From the NCBI GenBank assembly GCA_948144175.1, contig CANXME010000516.1:1-64000 (forward strand): DNA of 64,000 nucleotides, read 5' to 3'. The position numbers and the translations under genes were made by a program. The notes beneath the pieces were generated by a model. It was not told where the DNA came from and did not search any database. It saw only the letters and a program-made list of their open reading frames with translations. Position 1 is the stretch's first letter, and each line of letters starts with the position of its first letter. This document shows positions 51,406 to 61,162 of the stretch, piece after piece. This DNA comes from Closterium sp. NIES-65. Its lineage: Eukaryota; Streptophyta; Zygnematophyceae; Desmidiales; Closteriaceae.

Positions 51406-54400
51406 TCAAGAAGTAAGCAAGTGAGGTCCAGTAGGCACAAGGCCTAGAAGAGTGCAAAAGCGCTGATGGTCACAAGGGTGAAGCGCCTTGGTGAACACAT
51501 CAGCACTGTTGGCCTCAGAGGCCACGTAACGCAGGCGAAGCTGACCACGCTGCTGCAGCTCTCGAGCAAGGAAGTAACGCAGAGCAATGTGCTTCGTTCT
51601 GTGCTCCAGTCTGTGCTCCTCACACAAGGCAATGGCTGCCTTGTTGTCGACGTACAGCACTGGAGGAGAACGAGGCTGCTCTCCAAGGTCGGTCAGCAAG
51701 TAGGTGAGCCAGCGTAGCTCCTGGGCCGCCATGGCTGTGGCGTAGATCTCAGCCTCACAACTGGAGCTGAGAACAGAAGAAGAGCGAGTAGAACGCCAAG
51801 AAACAGAACCAGAGCCAAGATTGAAGGAGTAACCCTGAGACGACCGCAGAGTAGCCTGGTCGTCTGCCCAAGAAGCGTCTGAGTGTCCAGTGAGAACAAT
51901 TGGGACTCGCCCTCCAAGCACTAGCCCCATGCCCGACGTACTGCACAAGTAGCGCAACACCCTCTTAGCTGCATCCATGTGCTCCTTCCGGTGACGGCCG
52001 GGAGCGACATAGCGTGCAAGAATGCTGAGAGGGTATGCAAGGTCTGGTCGAGTGCAAGTCATCAGGTACATGAGGCAACCCACAAGCTCTGGATACGGGC
52101 CACTCGGCTCTACGGACTCATCCGAAGGCAGAGCTGAGAGCGAGTGACCGGTAGGCAGAGGAGTGGGCTGAGGCGAGGAGTACGTGAAGCGGAAGCGCTG
52201 AAGGACCTGCTGCACCATGTGTGACTGAGTCAAGGTGATGGTGCGGCGTGCTCTGTCCCGGGTGATCCGCAAGCCAAGATAGCTTGTCAGTTCACCCAGG
52301 TCTGTGCACGTGTGTCTCTTCTGCAGCTCCGACTTCACGTGGGCGAGTGCCACAGTGTCAGCAGTAGCAAAGACCAAGTCATCGACGTACACAAGGACGT
52401 AGAACGGCGACAGTGAGGTGTCGGTGCGTAGAAACAGCGACGGGTCAGCAGTAGAAGGCGCGAACCCAAGAGCCGCAAGCGTAGTCCTCAGTGTGTCGTG
52501 CCACTCACGAGGCGCCTGGCGGAGACCGTAGACTGGCCGTCGGAGGCTCCACTGGGTACTAGGAGGGAACAACCCAGTGAAGCCAGGTGGACGGCGCAGC
52601 CAGATCTCCTCGTGCAGGCTGCCCTGCAGGAAAGCAGTGCTGAAGTCAAGCGAGTGGAGCTCGTAGTCACGCTGAGCGGCGACGTGCAGCAGAACCCGAA
52701 GAGTGGTCATCTTCGGGGTCGGGGAGAAGGTCTGGAAGAAGTCAACTCCCTCTCGCTGACTGAAGCCTCGTGCAACGTAACGCGCCTTGAAGACAGGCGG
52801 AGAGCCCGGCTGCCGCTTCACCCTGAAAATCCACAAGCCACTGACGATGTTCGCCCCAGGTGGGGGAACCTCGTCGACGTAGGTGCCTGTGGACTTCCAG
52901 GAAGCCATCTCTGTGTCCATGGCTGACTGCCACTGAGAGGAGTAGGGACCGGCCATCGCCTCTGCGTAAGAGCGTGGGGTCGGGATGTCTGGTGCATCCG
53001 GGTCTCCCTCAGGGGCAACAAGCATGGACACGAGATGGGGCAAAGCGGCAGCAAAGCACTCAAACTCGTCCTGCGTGTCCTCAAGGACGTCAGTGCCAAG
53101 AGCACACTCACCCCCGACGGACGGAGGACAGACAGATTCAGACTCAGCAACTAGGCTAGCAGCGTAGTCTAGACGACAACGAGCAGCAAAGTCGACAAGC
53201 TCAGCAACTAAGGCAGACGCAACAGCAGACTCAAAGGAAGGGTCAGTGACAATAGTAGCCAGGAGACGCGTGACAGTAGGACTGGTAGCACGAAGAGAGT
53301 CTGACCCAGGGTCAGCAAGAGCAGGAAGAGAGGAAGCAGGAGGAGACGGCAGTGGGACACGCTGTGGAGCAGTAGACGGACGAAGCGCCATCCGGCGAGT
53401 GCCTGGGACAGCAGGAAGACGCTGACGCTGGACTCGACTACTAGAGAGAGCAGTGCGGACAGGCGACTCAGGACGAGACGCAGGCGACGCAGGACGAGAC
53501 GCAGGCTCACGCTGCTCAGTAAGACCTCCAGTCAGACCAGTGTAAGGAGCAGGACCAGGGAGAGAGGAGGCAGACGGTAACGCCGACTGAAGCTGGACTG
53601 GCGGAGGACACGCTAAGGAGGGAGGAGAAAAAGGAGGAGGAAGCTGACCAAGAACCTGCTGAAGGAGCGGAACAAAGTACGGCCGAGACCGAGCAGCGAC
53701 ACCAGAGCCAGCAGGGACACCCGCAACAGGGTCCGCAGCACCAGCAGCAGCTCCAGCGCCCACGTCCTCAGCACCAGCGGCAGCTCCAACGCCCGGGTCC
53801 TCAGCACCAGTAGCAGCTCCAACGCCCGGGTCCGCAGCACCAGCGGCAGCTCCAACGCTTGGGTCCTCAGCACCAGCAGAAGCTCCAACGCCCGGGTCCT
53901 CTGCACCAGCAGCGGCTCCAGCGCCTGGGTCCTCAGCACCAGCAGCAGCTCCAACGCCCGTGTCCTCAGCACCAGCAGCAGCTCCAACGCCCGGGTCCTC
54001 AGCACCAGCAGCGGCTCCAACGCCCGGGTCCTCAGCACCAGCAGCAGCTCCAACGCCCGGGTCCTCAGCACCAGCAGCAGCTCCAACAGCAGCGAGGTCC
54101 GTAACACAAGGCACGCCACTCCGAAGAGTGCAGCGCCGCTCGTACCACTCACGGATCCGCTCGCGGGAGGGGAGCTCCCGAACGGGAGAAGAAGCACTTG
54201 CACCAGTCCCAGTAGTACGTCCGGCTCGAGCGGTACCTCTCCGGAGGCTGCAGTACTCTAAGTACCACGCACGCAGCTGCTCCGAGGAGAGGGCTCTTCC
54301 AGGTGCAGGACTCCCAGGCCTAGTACCTCCAGACACAGAACCCCCAGACTCCGGACTCCGCAGCTCAGCACCACGAGGCTCCACACCTCCAAGCTCAGCA

Positions 54401-57400
54401 CCCTCAAGCTCCACACCCCCAGGCTCCACACCCCCAGGCTCCACACCCCCAGGCTCCACACCCCCAGTCTCCACACCCCCAGGCTCAGCACCCCCAGGCT
54501 CAGCACCCCCAGCAGGACGAGAGTCGACAGCTACCTCAACAGGCTCAACCGGGTCTACCTGAGACACACCTGAGGGAGCGGCACCCTCAGGGGGGAGGGG
54601 GTCTGCAACAGCAGCACTTGGCGCGAGGAAGAGAGGCGGGGGGGGGGGAGTGGGGCAGTGCGGTAGGGGAAGAGGCAGTAGTAGGGGACGGACTTGTCAA
54701 AAGTGACGTCCTGGGAGGGCAAGACTCGACGCGAGGTGGCGTGGTAAAACTGCCAACCAGACGCGTCCGGGACAAAGCCGAGGAAGATGCAGGGAACAGC
54801 ACGGGAGGAGAGCTTGTCCGCAGACGAATCGCGGACAAAAGCTCGAGACCCCCAGACCCGGAAACGCGACGCATCGCCAACCTCCCTCGTCCACAGCAGC
54901 GTGGGCGAGGTCTCCGGCAAGGAGACACGGGGCCAGAGGTTGAGCTGATGCGCAGTGTACCGGACCGCAAACGGCCACAGAAAGTGGGGGGCAGCCGCAT
55001 GGATCAAGGAGGTACGGGCGACCTCCATGACCAGGCCAATGCGGCGCTCCGCAACCCCATTCTGCTGTGGAGAAGCCGGAAGCGTGAACGACTGCTCAAT
55101 GCCGTGCTCAGCACAGTAGGCTGCCAAGAGGTCGGAGGAGAACTCACCACCTCTGTCAGAGTGCAAGCGCAGGACAGGAAAGTCCGAGTGAAAACGCTCG
55201 CTGAGCTGGAGACGGGCTCTGCAGATCCAAGGGATCAAGACATCAGGGACCTCACCCTTGGTGCGCAAGGGGAAGACCGAGGTGTAGCGCGAGTAGTCGT
55301 CAACAACTATCAGGAAGTACCTCTCCTGACCCTGACCACGGACGCGGGCTGGGCCCCACACGTCCATGTGGAGTGTCTGCAAGGGAGCAGTCGTCGGGGG
55401 GAACGAGGAGGAGTGAGGAGCGGCGCGCTGCCGTCCCTCGACACAAGGGAGACAGGTAGGAGCAGGCGAGGGTGGGAGGGCAGGAAGGACCCTGGGCAGG
55501 CCAGAGACAAGGTACCGGGAGTGCATGGCACGAAGCCGCTGCACAGACGGGTGGCCAAGGCGGTGGTGCCAGAGGACAGTCTCGTGTGCCAAAGAGCGAC
55601 ACAAGCAGGGGGCGGACAGCTGACCTGACGCGGACGCGGACGCAGTTGCAGCAACCTGAGGGGACTCAGTAGTCAGTGTGTACAGGTCCGACCCCGGCTG
55701 CCTAGTGAAGGTAGCCAAGTGACGGCCCGTACGAGCACACGTGCAGTGTGTCACGCGCTCGTAGGCAGGGGTGAACTGGTGAACACCCCCGTCCTGGAGT
55801 GCACATCCTGCCACCAAGTTCGTAGAGAACGAGGGGAGGTGGAGACCTGACAGTGTGCCCAACGGGACCGCAGGGCAGGGAAGGACAGTGGAAGAGGTCG
55901 CAATGACCGGACCCCCAGAGGGGTCAGCAAGGGAGATAGCAACTGGCCGAGCAAGCGGCTCAAGGGCAGTGCGGTCACGAAAGAAGCATCGAGAAGCACC
56001 TGAGTCCAGTGTGAAGGTGTGCAGTGCGGCAGTCGACGCAGTACCAAGGGGGGGAGACACACGAGCACCTAGAGCAGCAGCCTCAGCAGCACCTGGGGTA
56101 GCCGACACGCGAGTACCTGGAGCGGCAGACGCACTGGCCCTAATGCCCGGGTCGGGCGGCACACACAAGTACTCAGCACCCTCTCCACTAGTAGACATCA
56201 CATACATGGCAGATAGAATAACATCAAAGTCTAGAGCATAGATATCAATCCCCTTCTTCAGGAGATCAAGCCAGCGGGGTAGCTCAGTGGCCTGAGGGAA
56301 CTGAACACGCCAAGCGTCGTCGAGACGAGAGAAGCAGCGCTGTGTGGCGTGCGGTCGTCCACACTGCTGACCAGTGCGGTCACCAGTGCGAATGACGTAC
56401 GTGCAGCTAAGACCACCCTCACCCCCGTGCTGAGAGTACCACTCACGGACCTCCTAGGGCGAGGGAGTGTGCTGCTGGCCCTGGCCACCGCCAGTGCCTC
56501 CACGGCCACCACCACCGCTGCCACCTCCTCGACCACCCTAACCCCTGCCGCCGCCTCGTCCACCGCCACCCCAACCGCCGCCTCCACTCCTGCCACCTCC
56601 CCCGCCGCTGCCGTCACCACCCCCACCGCTACCACTCGCCCCTCCAGCCGAGCCACCACCCCCACTGCCTCCACCGCCCCCACCGCCGCCTCCCCCGCCG
56701 TCACCGCCACCACCCTTGCCCCCTTTGCCCTTGCCGCTGCGGCGTCTGCTCGAGGCAGACGCAGCGCCGACCTTCTCAGTACCAAGAAGGTCGACAGCAG
56801 CAGCAGAGGCGACAGAGGGAAGAAGGGGGGAAGGAGAACACCCCTCAAAGAACGGGGTACGGGGGTCGCCACGAGAGGCACCTACAGCGACTATGCTAGT
56901 CTCAGCTGCAAGTAGCTCCTTCTCGAGGAGGGCAATGGTGAGCTCAGTGGGGCAACGAGCTAGGAAGTGGTCCCTGACAGCACGCAGTGTGTCAGGGAGG
57001 CGGGTGACTAGGTGATAGAGAGTGAGCCAGAGTGGAGGGGGGTGCGTGGCAAGGAACTCAGCAGGCATGGCGGCACGGAAGCGGGCCTCACTAGTACGGA
57101 GGTGCGTGATGAGGTCAGCGACTGTGTGAAAGGAGGCCAGCTTGGGAAACAGGTAGGGGAGGGAGAGACGGCCTAGTGCGGCAGAGGCAGGTGAGGAGTA
57201 GCGAGCAACTACAGCTGTGTACAGTGCCTGTGCAGTCTTGTGCTGACCAAAGTGCTCGCGTTCGTCTATCGGCAGGGAGTTGCAAATGGCGAAGCGAGCG
57301 TGGGCATCACGAGTCTGCCACTGTGAGCGAGCAGTGCTGTCAGCAGTAGTAGCAGGGGCAGTGACATGGCCTAGGACGTGATCGTACAGTGAGATGTCAT

Positions 57401-57503
57401 CCTTGGCTGTGAGCTGTAGGTAGAGGTGCACGTCATCGAGCCAGGTGTCAAACTTCACAGGGCGGCCCTCAGCATCGAACACGAGAACCTGTGGGCTAGC
57501 CAT
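51406..57503 (-). pseudogene. gag-pol: E7 gag-pol polyprotein, lightly damaged
   Basis: Starts MASPQVLVFDAEGRPVKF at 57503. Gag is open through the poly-Gly linker to a stop at 56538. A second stop (TAG for CAG) lies near 56456, before VREW and the zinc motif CTYVIRTGDRTGQQC...H...C. From 56207 to 54555 the frame holds protease LDSGASRCFF, pre-integrase, and integrase (MDVWGP, HSDRGGEF, VAERR). Near the C-run at 54640-54652 the frame shifts. The linker, RT and RNase H then run open for 1053 codons (54567-51406). The linker has GVEPG repeats and about a dozen 11-residue GVGAAAGAEDP units (53760-54100). RT has ARGFSQREGVDFFQTFSP, YGLRQAP and YVDD; RNase H has HSDASWADD, SSCEAEIYAT and HRTKHIAL. 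Only about three changes separate it from an open polyprotein. Confidence 0.9.
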
Positions 57504-57519
57504 AGGAACAGTAGAAATA

Positions 57520-58386
57520 GCAGCAGTAGCAGTAGGAGAAGCAGGTAGGACGAACCAGGTAGGGCAGGGCGGCGCGGCTCGGTTCAGGTCGGGTCGCGGC
57601 TCGGCTGGGTGGCGCGGCTCGGTTCAGGGCGCACGGCTCGGCTCGGGGCGCGCGGCTCGGCTCGGTGCGCGCTGCTCGGGTCGCGCAGCTCGGGTCAGGG
57701 CGGGGACGGGCCGCCTGCTCTCCCTCGTGTGCTGCGGCGGGAACGGGCCGCCCGGGGCCTCTAGGTGGTGGGCACGGGTCGGCGAGGTCGGCACGGGGCC
57801 GGTTGGGGCCCTAGAGGGGCGAGCGCGGGGCCGATCGGGGCCTGAGCGGGGCTAGCGCGGGGCCGACGGGGCCTGAAACGGGGCCGACGGGGCCTGAAAC
57901 GGGGCTAGCGCGCGCCCGATCGGGGCCTGAATGGGGCTAGCGCGGGGCCGACGGGGCCTGAGAGGGGCTAGCGCGGGGCCGACGGGGCCTGAAACGGGGC
58001 TAGCGCGGGCCGACGGGGCCTGAGAGGGGCTAGCGTGGGGCCGACAGGGCCTGAAACGGGGCCAACGGGGCCTGAAACGGGGCTAGCGCGGGCCAACGGG
58101 GCCTGAGAGGGGCTAGCGCGGGGCCGACGGGGCCTGAAACGGGGCCGACAGGGCCTGAAACGGGGCCTTAAAGGGGCCGACGGGGCCTGAATGGGGCCGC
58201 TAGGGAGAGCGGGCGTGGGGCCGACGGGGCCTGAACGGGGCTAGCGCGGGGCCGTCAAGAGGGGCCTCTAGGGGCGTGACACGCCGAGGCGCCCCAGGGC
58301 ACAGGTAGGTAGGTAGGTAGGTAGGTAGTTACGTAGTGGTGGGCCCTTAGAAAATTTCGATCCTAGGAAGGACCTGCTCTATACCA
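57520..58386 (-). repeat. E7 primer site and GC-rich tandem-repeat leader
   Basis: From the LTR: primer site, GGGCCC about 40 nt on, a TAGG tetranucleotide run (58305-58327), then units like GGGGCTAGCGCGGGGCCGAC / GGGGCCTGAAAC (57790-58260). GGCTCGG-rich repeats (57565-57700) lie next to gag. This array is again unlike those in sibling elements. Confidence 0.8.
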
Positions 58387-58518
58387 TGTTGGAATCACTG
58401 AACAGGAATGAATGAACTAGCAGTGAAATGAGTACAAGTACCTAACCCTAGAATTGTGTACCCCCTATAGGCTAACCCATTGTAGCCTAAACTAACACAA
58501 TATATATAATGTTTGAGA
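58387..58518 (-). repeat. E7 5' LTR
   Basis: 132-bp LTR nearly identical to 51042-51173; differences include CTATAGG for CTCTAGG and GA for the terminal CA. Confidence 0.92.
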
Positions 58519-58523
58519 CGAGA

Positions 58524-59056
58524 GTCATCCAAAGTTCAACAGTCGAAGCGAGTCAACGGTTGTGACTCTTGACCGTCCAGTAACCGCATTTGGTAGTTGT
58601 GCGATGCAACGTGGTAAGTGTTAAGAAGAGCAATAGTCATGGTTACTGTAGCAATGCAATTCAGTCAATAAGGGAACGTACCTCTCACAATACATGGCTG
58701 TCCGAATAGTAGCTAGAGGCTAGGGTTAATGAAGAGAGGGTTTGGCCAAAAGAGCGCTTGAACTATAGAATACAGTACACGTTATAGGAAAAGGGGGGAG
58801 GTGGTGAAGGGAGGTAGACCACCAAAGACAAGATAGTTGTTGATACTACACTAACTAACTAAACATGCAATTATATAAGAATTACAAATTCTGACAATGG
58901 CTAGCTATTTTGTTATTTATACTCTTGTAATCTTATCTTAAAATTATCTTGATCTCTTTCGACTTTTATTTAACAAGGTCACCACCAAGGCTTCATTGCC
59001 TTCTCTAAACTTAGCAGACTCATTCTATCCACTTCGATCCTTCAGTTATAACAGCA
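58524..59056 (+). repeat. E8 5' LTR, second part
   Basis: Sequence between E7 and the E8 primer site, ending ATAACAGCA directly before TGGTATGAGAGC. AT-rich toward the end (58850-58980), including TTATATAAG. A CA terminus next to a primer site supports the LTR call. Confidence 0.65.
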
Positions 59057-59167
59057 TGGTATGAGAGCTAGAGTGGATTATAAGTTAAAGCCAAGTTCTT
59101 GTTCTTCATAGAACAAACTCCTTATAAAACTACTCATTACAATTACTACAAGTCTGCATCATTATGG

Positions 59168-59543
59168 TGTCAGTAGATCTGCACTGTGGATGCCCGATTG
59201 ATCCTGGAGAGGGTTACAGGCGCGTTCGCCTGGGGGGTTATGGGCGCACTGACCCGCTACTGAAACAAGCCCTTTTATCCCAATGGTCTAGTGGTTGGGA
59301 TTCTGACATGGTATCAGAGCGGTCTCGGGTTCGATTCCCGGTGTATGCACACGTAGGCCGTTGCCGCTGTGCTTAGTCCTGGGCCTCCCAGTGTGGGGGG
59401 GTGTCAGTAGATCTGCACTGTGGATGCCCGATTGATCATGGAGAGGGTTACAGGCGCGTTCGCCTGGGGGGGTTATGGGCGCACTGACCCGCTACTGAAA
59501 CAAGCCCTTTTATCCCAATGGTCTAGTGGTTGGGATTCTGACA
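59168..59543 (+). mobile_element. Miniature LTR retrotransposon, copy C
   Basis: 376-bp copy with LTRs 59168-59308 (141 bp) and 59402-59543 (142 bp) and a 93-bp interior. The interior begins TGGTATCAGAGC (59309-59320) and ends in a G run before the second LTR. A perfect TATGG duplication flanks it (59163-59167 and 59544-59548). A-box-like TGGTCTAGTGG is at 59284-59294; B-box GGTTCGATTCC at 59328-59338 lies in a perfectly formed T-arm-like hairpin. It inserted at the start codon of the E8 gag: the right duplication contains the ATG. Confidence 0.93.
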
Positions 59544-59544
59544 T

Positions 59545-60084
59545 ATGGCTCCTGCAGACTCTTCGGGCCCACCACCAACAACGACTAATGCGCCATCAGC
59601 GATGACTTCCGTCAGCGCCACTCTCGTTGAGCAGCTAGTCGCTCGCATCAACGCGCTTGAGAGCCATCAAGCCATGAACATCGATGGCTCGAGCTACGCA
59701 CGAAGAGTTGCTGGACTCCCTCTCGCTGGAGAAGAGAACCGCGTCAACTCCGAGAGGTCATTCACATTTGACAACCGTCAAGCTTCAGCTCCTGCGCAAG
59801 ACAGTCAACAACATATACAATCAGAAGCAATTGCGACAATGCAAACAAAGTTTGTTTTGACTTCAAAGCTGAAGACTTCAGTTCCATTCGACGGCAAGGA
59901 TTTGTACACATGGAGTTTCGAATTCGAGCTCCTCGCAACAAATGCGCAGATCTGGATGTATTACGACAGAAGCTTACCTTTTCTGACGGAAGGCACCATC
60001 CAAGAGAAGAACCACAGCTATCACGAGTCCCTTCTCGCCATCAGAATGTCATATTTCTCGAGTCTGCAGTGGGGTAATCTATAG
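59545..60084 (+). pseudogene. gag: E8 gag, N-terminal fragment
   Basis: Starts MAPADSSGPPP at 59545. It shares DGSSYARR and PFDGKDLYTWSFEFELL with the Gag of E5 (DGSSYARG, PFDGKDFFTWSFEFELM), so it is the same lineage. The frame reads about 168 genuine residues to SLLAIR, then crosses into the E11 LTR at 60047; the last dozen residues are LTR-derived. Capsid C-terminus, zinc knuckle and pol are not in the window. Confidence 0.8.
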
Positions 60085-60897
60085 TGAGTATAGCCCTGTT
60101 AGGGTTTGCTATATGTACTAAACTGCCTGCTAGTGAAACCGCTCTTTTGCCTATTCTCTCTTGCCTAGCTAGCTAAGCCCTAGCTATGGCTCCTGCGTTC
60201 TAGCTGCTATTGTGACATGCTATGAGAGCGGTTACGCTCCTGGCCTGTGGGCCCGCTTGCTTCCGCTACCATACTGTCTGTTCGCGCCCCGTGGCACGCG
60301 ATGTTCAATTTTTCTTCCCGCCACGCGCTCGGGGCGCGTGGCGGTTTTCTGCCCGCCATGCGCTGGGGGCGCGTGGCGGTTTCCTACCCACCGCGCGCCC
60401 CGGGAACGCGCGGCGTTTTCGTCGCCCGTCGTGGCGCCCCGGGGCCCCACGCGCTGTCCCCTCCCGTCGACCACCGCGGCGCCCTGGGGGCCCGCGCGTC
60501 GCCCCCCCTCCCGTCACCCGTCGTGGCGTCCCGGGGGCCCGCGCATCGCCCCCTCTCATCGCCCGTCGTGGCGTCCCGGGGGCCCGCGCGCCGCCCCCCC
60601 CTCCCGTCGCCCGTCGAAGCGCCCCAAGGGCCTGCGCGCAGCCCTGCCCGTCGCCCCCCACGGCGCCCAGGGGGCCCGCGCGTCGCTCCTCCTTCCAGTC
60701 GCCCGTCGAAGCGTCCCGAGGGCTGCGCGCCGCCCTTCCCGTCGCCTTTCGCAGCGCCCCAGGGACCCGTGCACCACCTGCATTTAGGGTATGGGGTGGT
60801 GGGTATGGGGGTGGCGAGTGTGTGAGCCGTCCCCTGCTCCTCCTCCTCCTCCTCCTCCCCCGTCTCCCACTGCTGCAGCTGCCACTGAGGAGGGTGG
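60047..60897 (+). mobile_element. Ty1/copia element E11, 5' end only
   Basis: Inferred LTR 60047-60217 (171 bp, TGTCATATTTC...CTATTGTGACA) with the group's CAGTGGGGTAATC...TATAG and TTAGGGTTTG segments. A primer-like TGCTATGAGAGCGG follows at 60218, then GGGCCC at 60249-60254. A GC-rich leader (60255-60780) has repeats of about 51 bp built around GTCGTGGCGTCCCGGGGGCC and CGTCGCCCCCCCTCCCGTCG. E10 cuts it at 60898. No second LTR is visible, so the left end is inferred. Confidence 0.65.
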
Positions 60898-61023
60898 TGT
60901 GAAGAAATGAGGAATGAATGAACTAGGAAAGAAGTGGGTACAAGTAGGAAAACCTAGAAATGCTTTACCCCATATTGTCTACCCCACTACAGCCTACACA
61001 AACTATAGCATATAAGTTTGACA
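60898..61023 (-). repeat. E10 3' LTR
   Basis: 126 bp with TG/CA ends. Its complement closely resembles the E2 LTR (TGTCAAACTTATATGCTATAG), so E10 and E2 belong to the same subfamily. Confidence 0.9.
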
Positions 61024-61162
61024 CACCCCCATAGGCAAAGTGGGGGAGAACAAGAGGTCACAAGAACAGTCAAGCAAAGCAAAGCAAGCTCAGGGTGGAT
61101 CACAACGTCACCACACATTCCGAGCACAAGAGCAAGGCCACAAGGCCAGTTCACAAGCAAGA

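Larger units (their letters stand above)
51042..58518 (-). mobile_element. Ty1/copia element E7, full length
   Basis: 7477-bp minus-strand copia with 132-bp LTRs (51042-51173 and 58387-58518) and a perfect CGAGA target duplication (51037-51041 and 58519-58523). The right LTR ends GA instead of CA. The primer site reads TGGTATAGAGCAGG; GGGCCC is at 58341-58346; the leader array is 57540-58290. Gag-pol has two stops in the Gly-rich region and one frameshift. The element lies inside the LTR of E8. Confidence 0.93.
50916..60046 (+). mobile_element. Ty1/copia element E8 (E5-related), 5' part only
   Basis: Inferred LTR 50916-51041 plus 58524-59056 (about 659 bp, TGTTGGAATGACC...TATAACAGCA), split by E7. 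It is followed by the primer site TGGTATGAGAGC (59057-59068) and a gag related to E5. A miniature LTR element sits at the gag start, and E11 truncates the gag at 60047. The LTR start is inferred from a TG terminus; no second LTR is in the window to confirm it. Confidence 0.65.

Noticed and set aside
60212..60902. Long ORFs at 60212-60902 as a gene
   Set aside because: Three overlapping frames are open at once over GC-rich ~51-bp repeats just after an LTR and primer site. This is the E11 leader.
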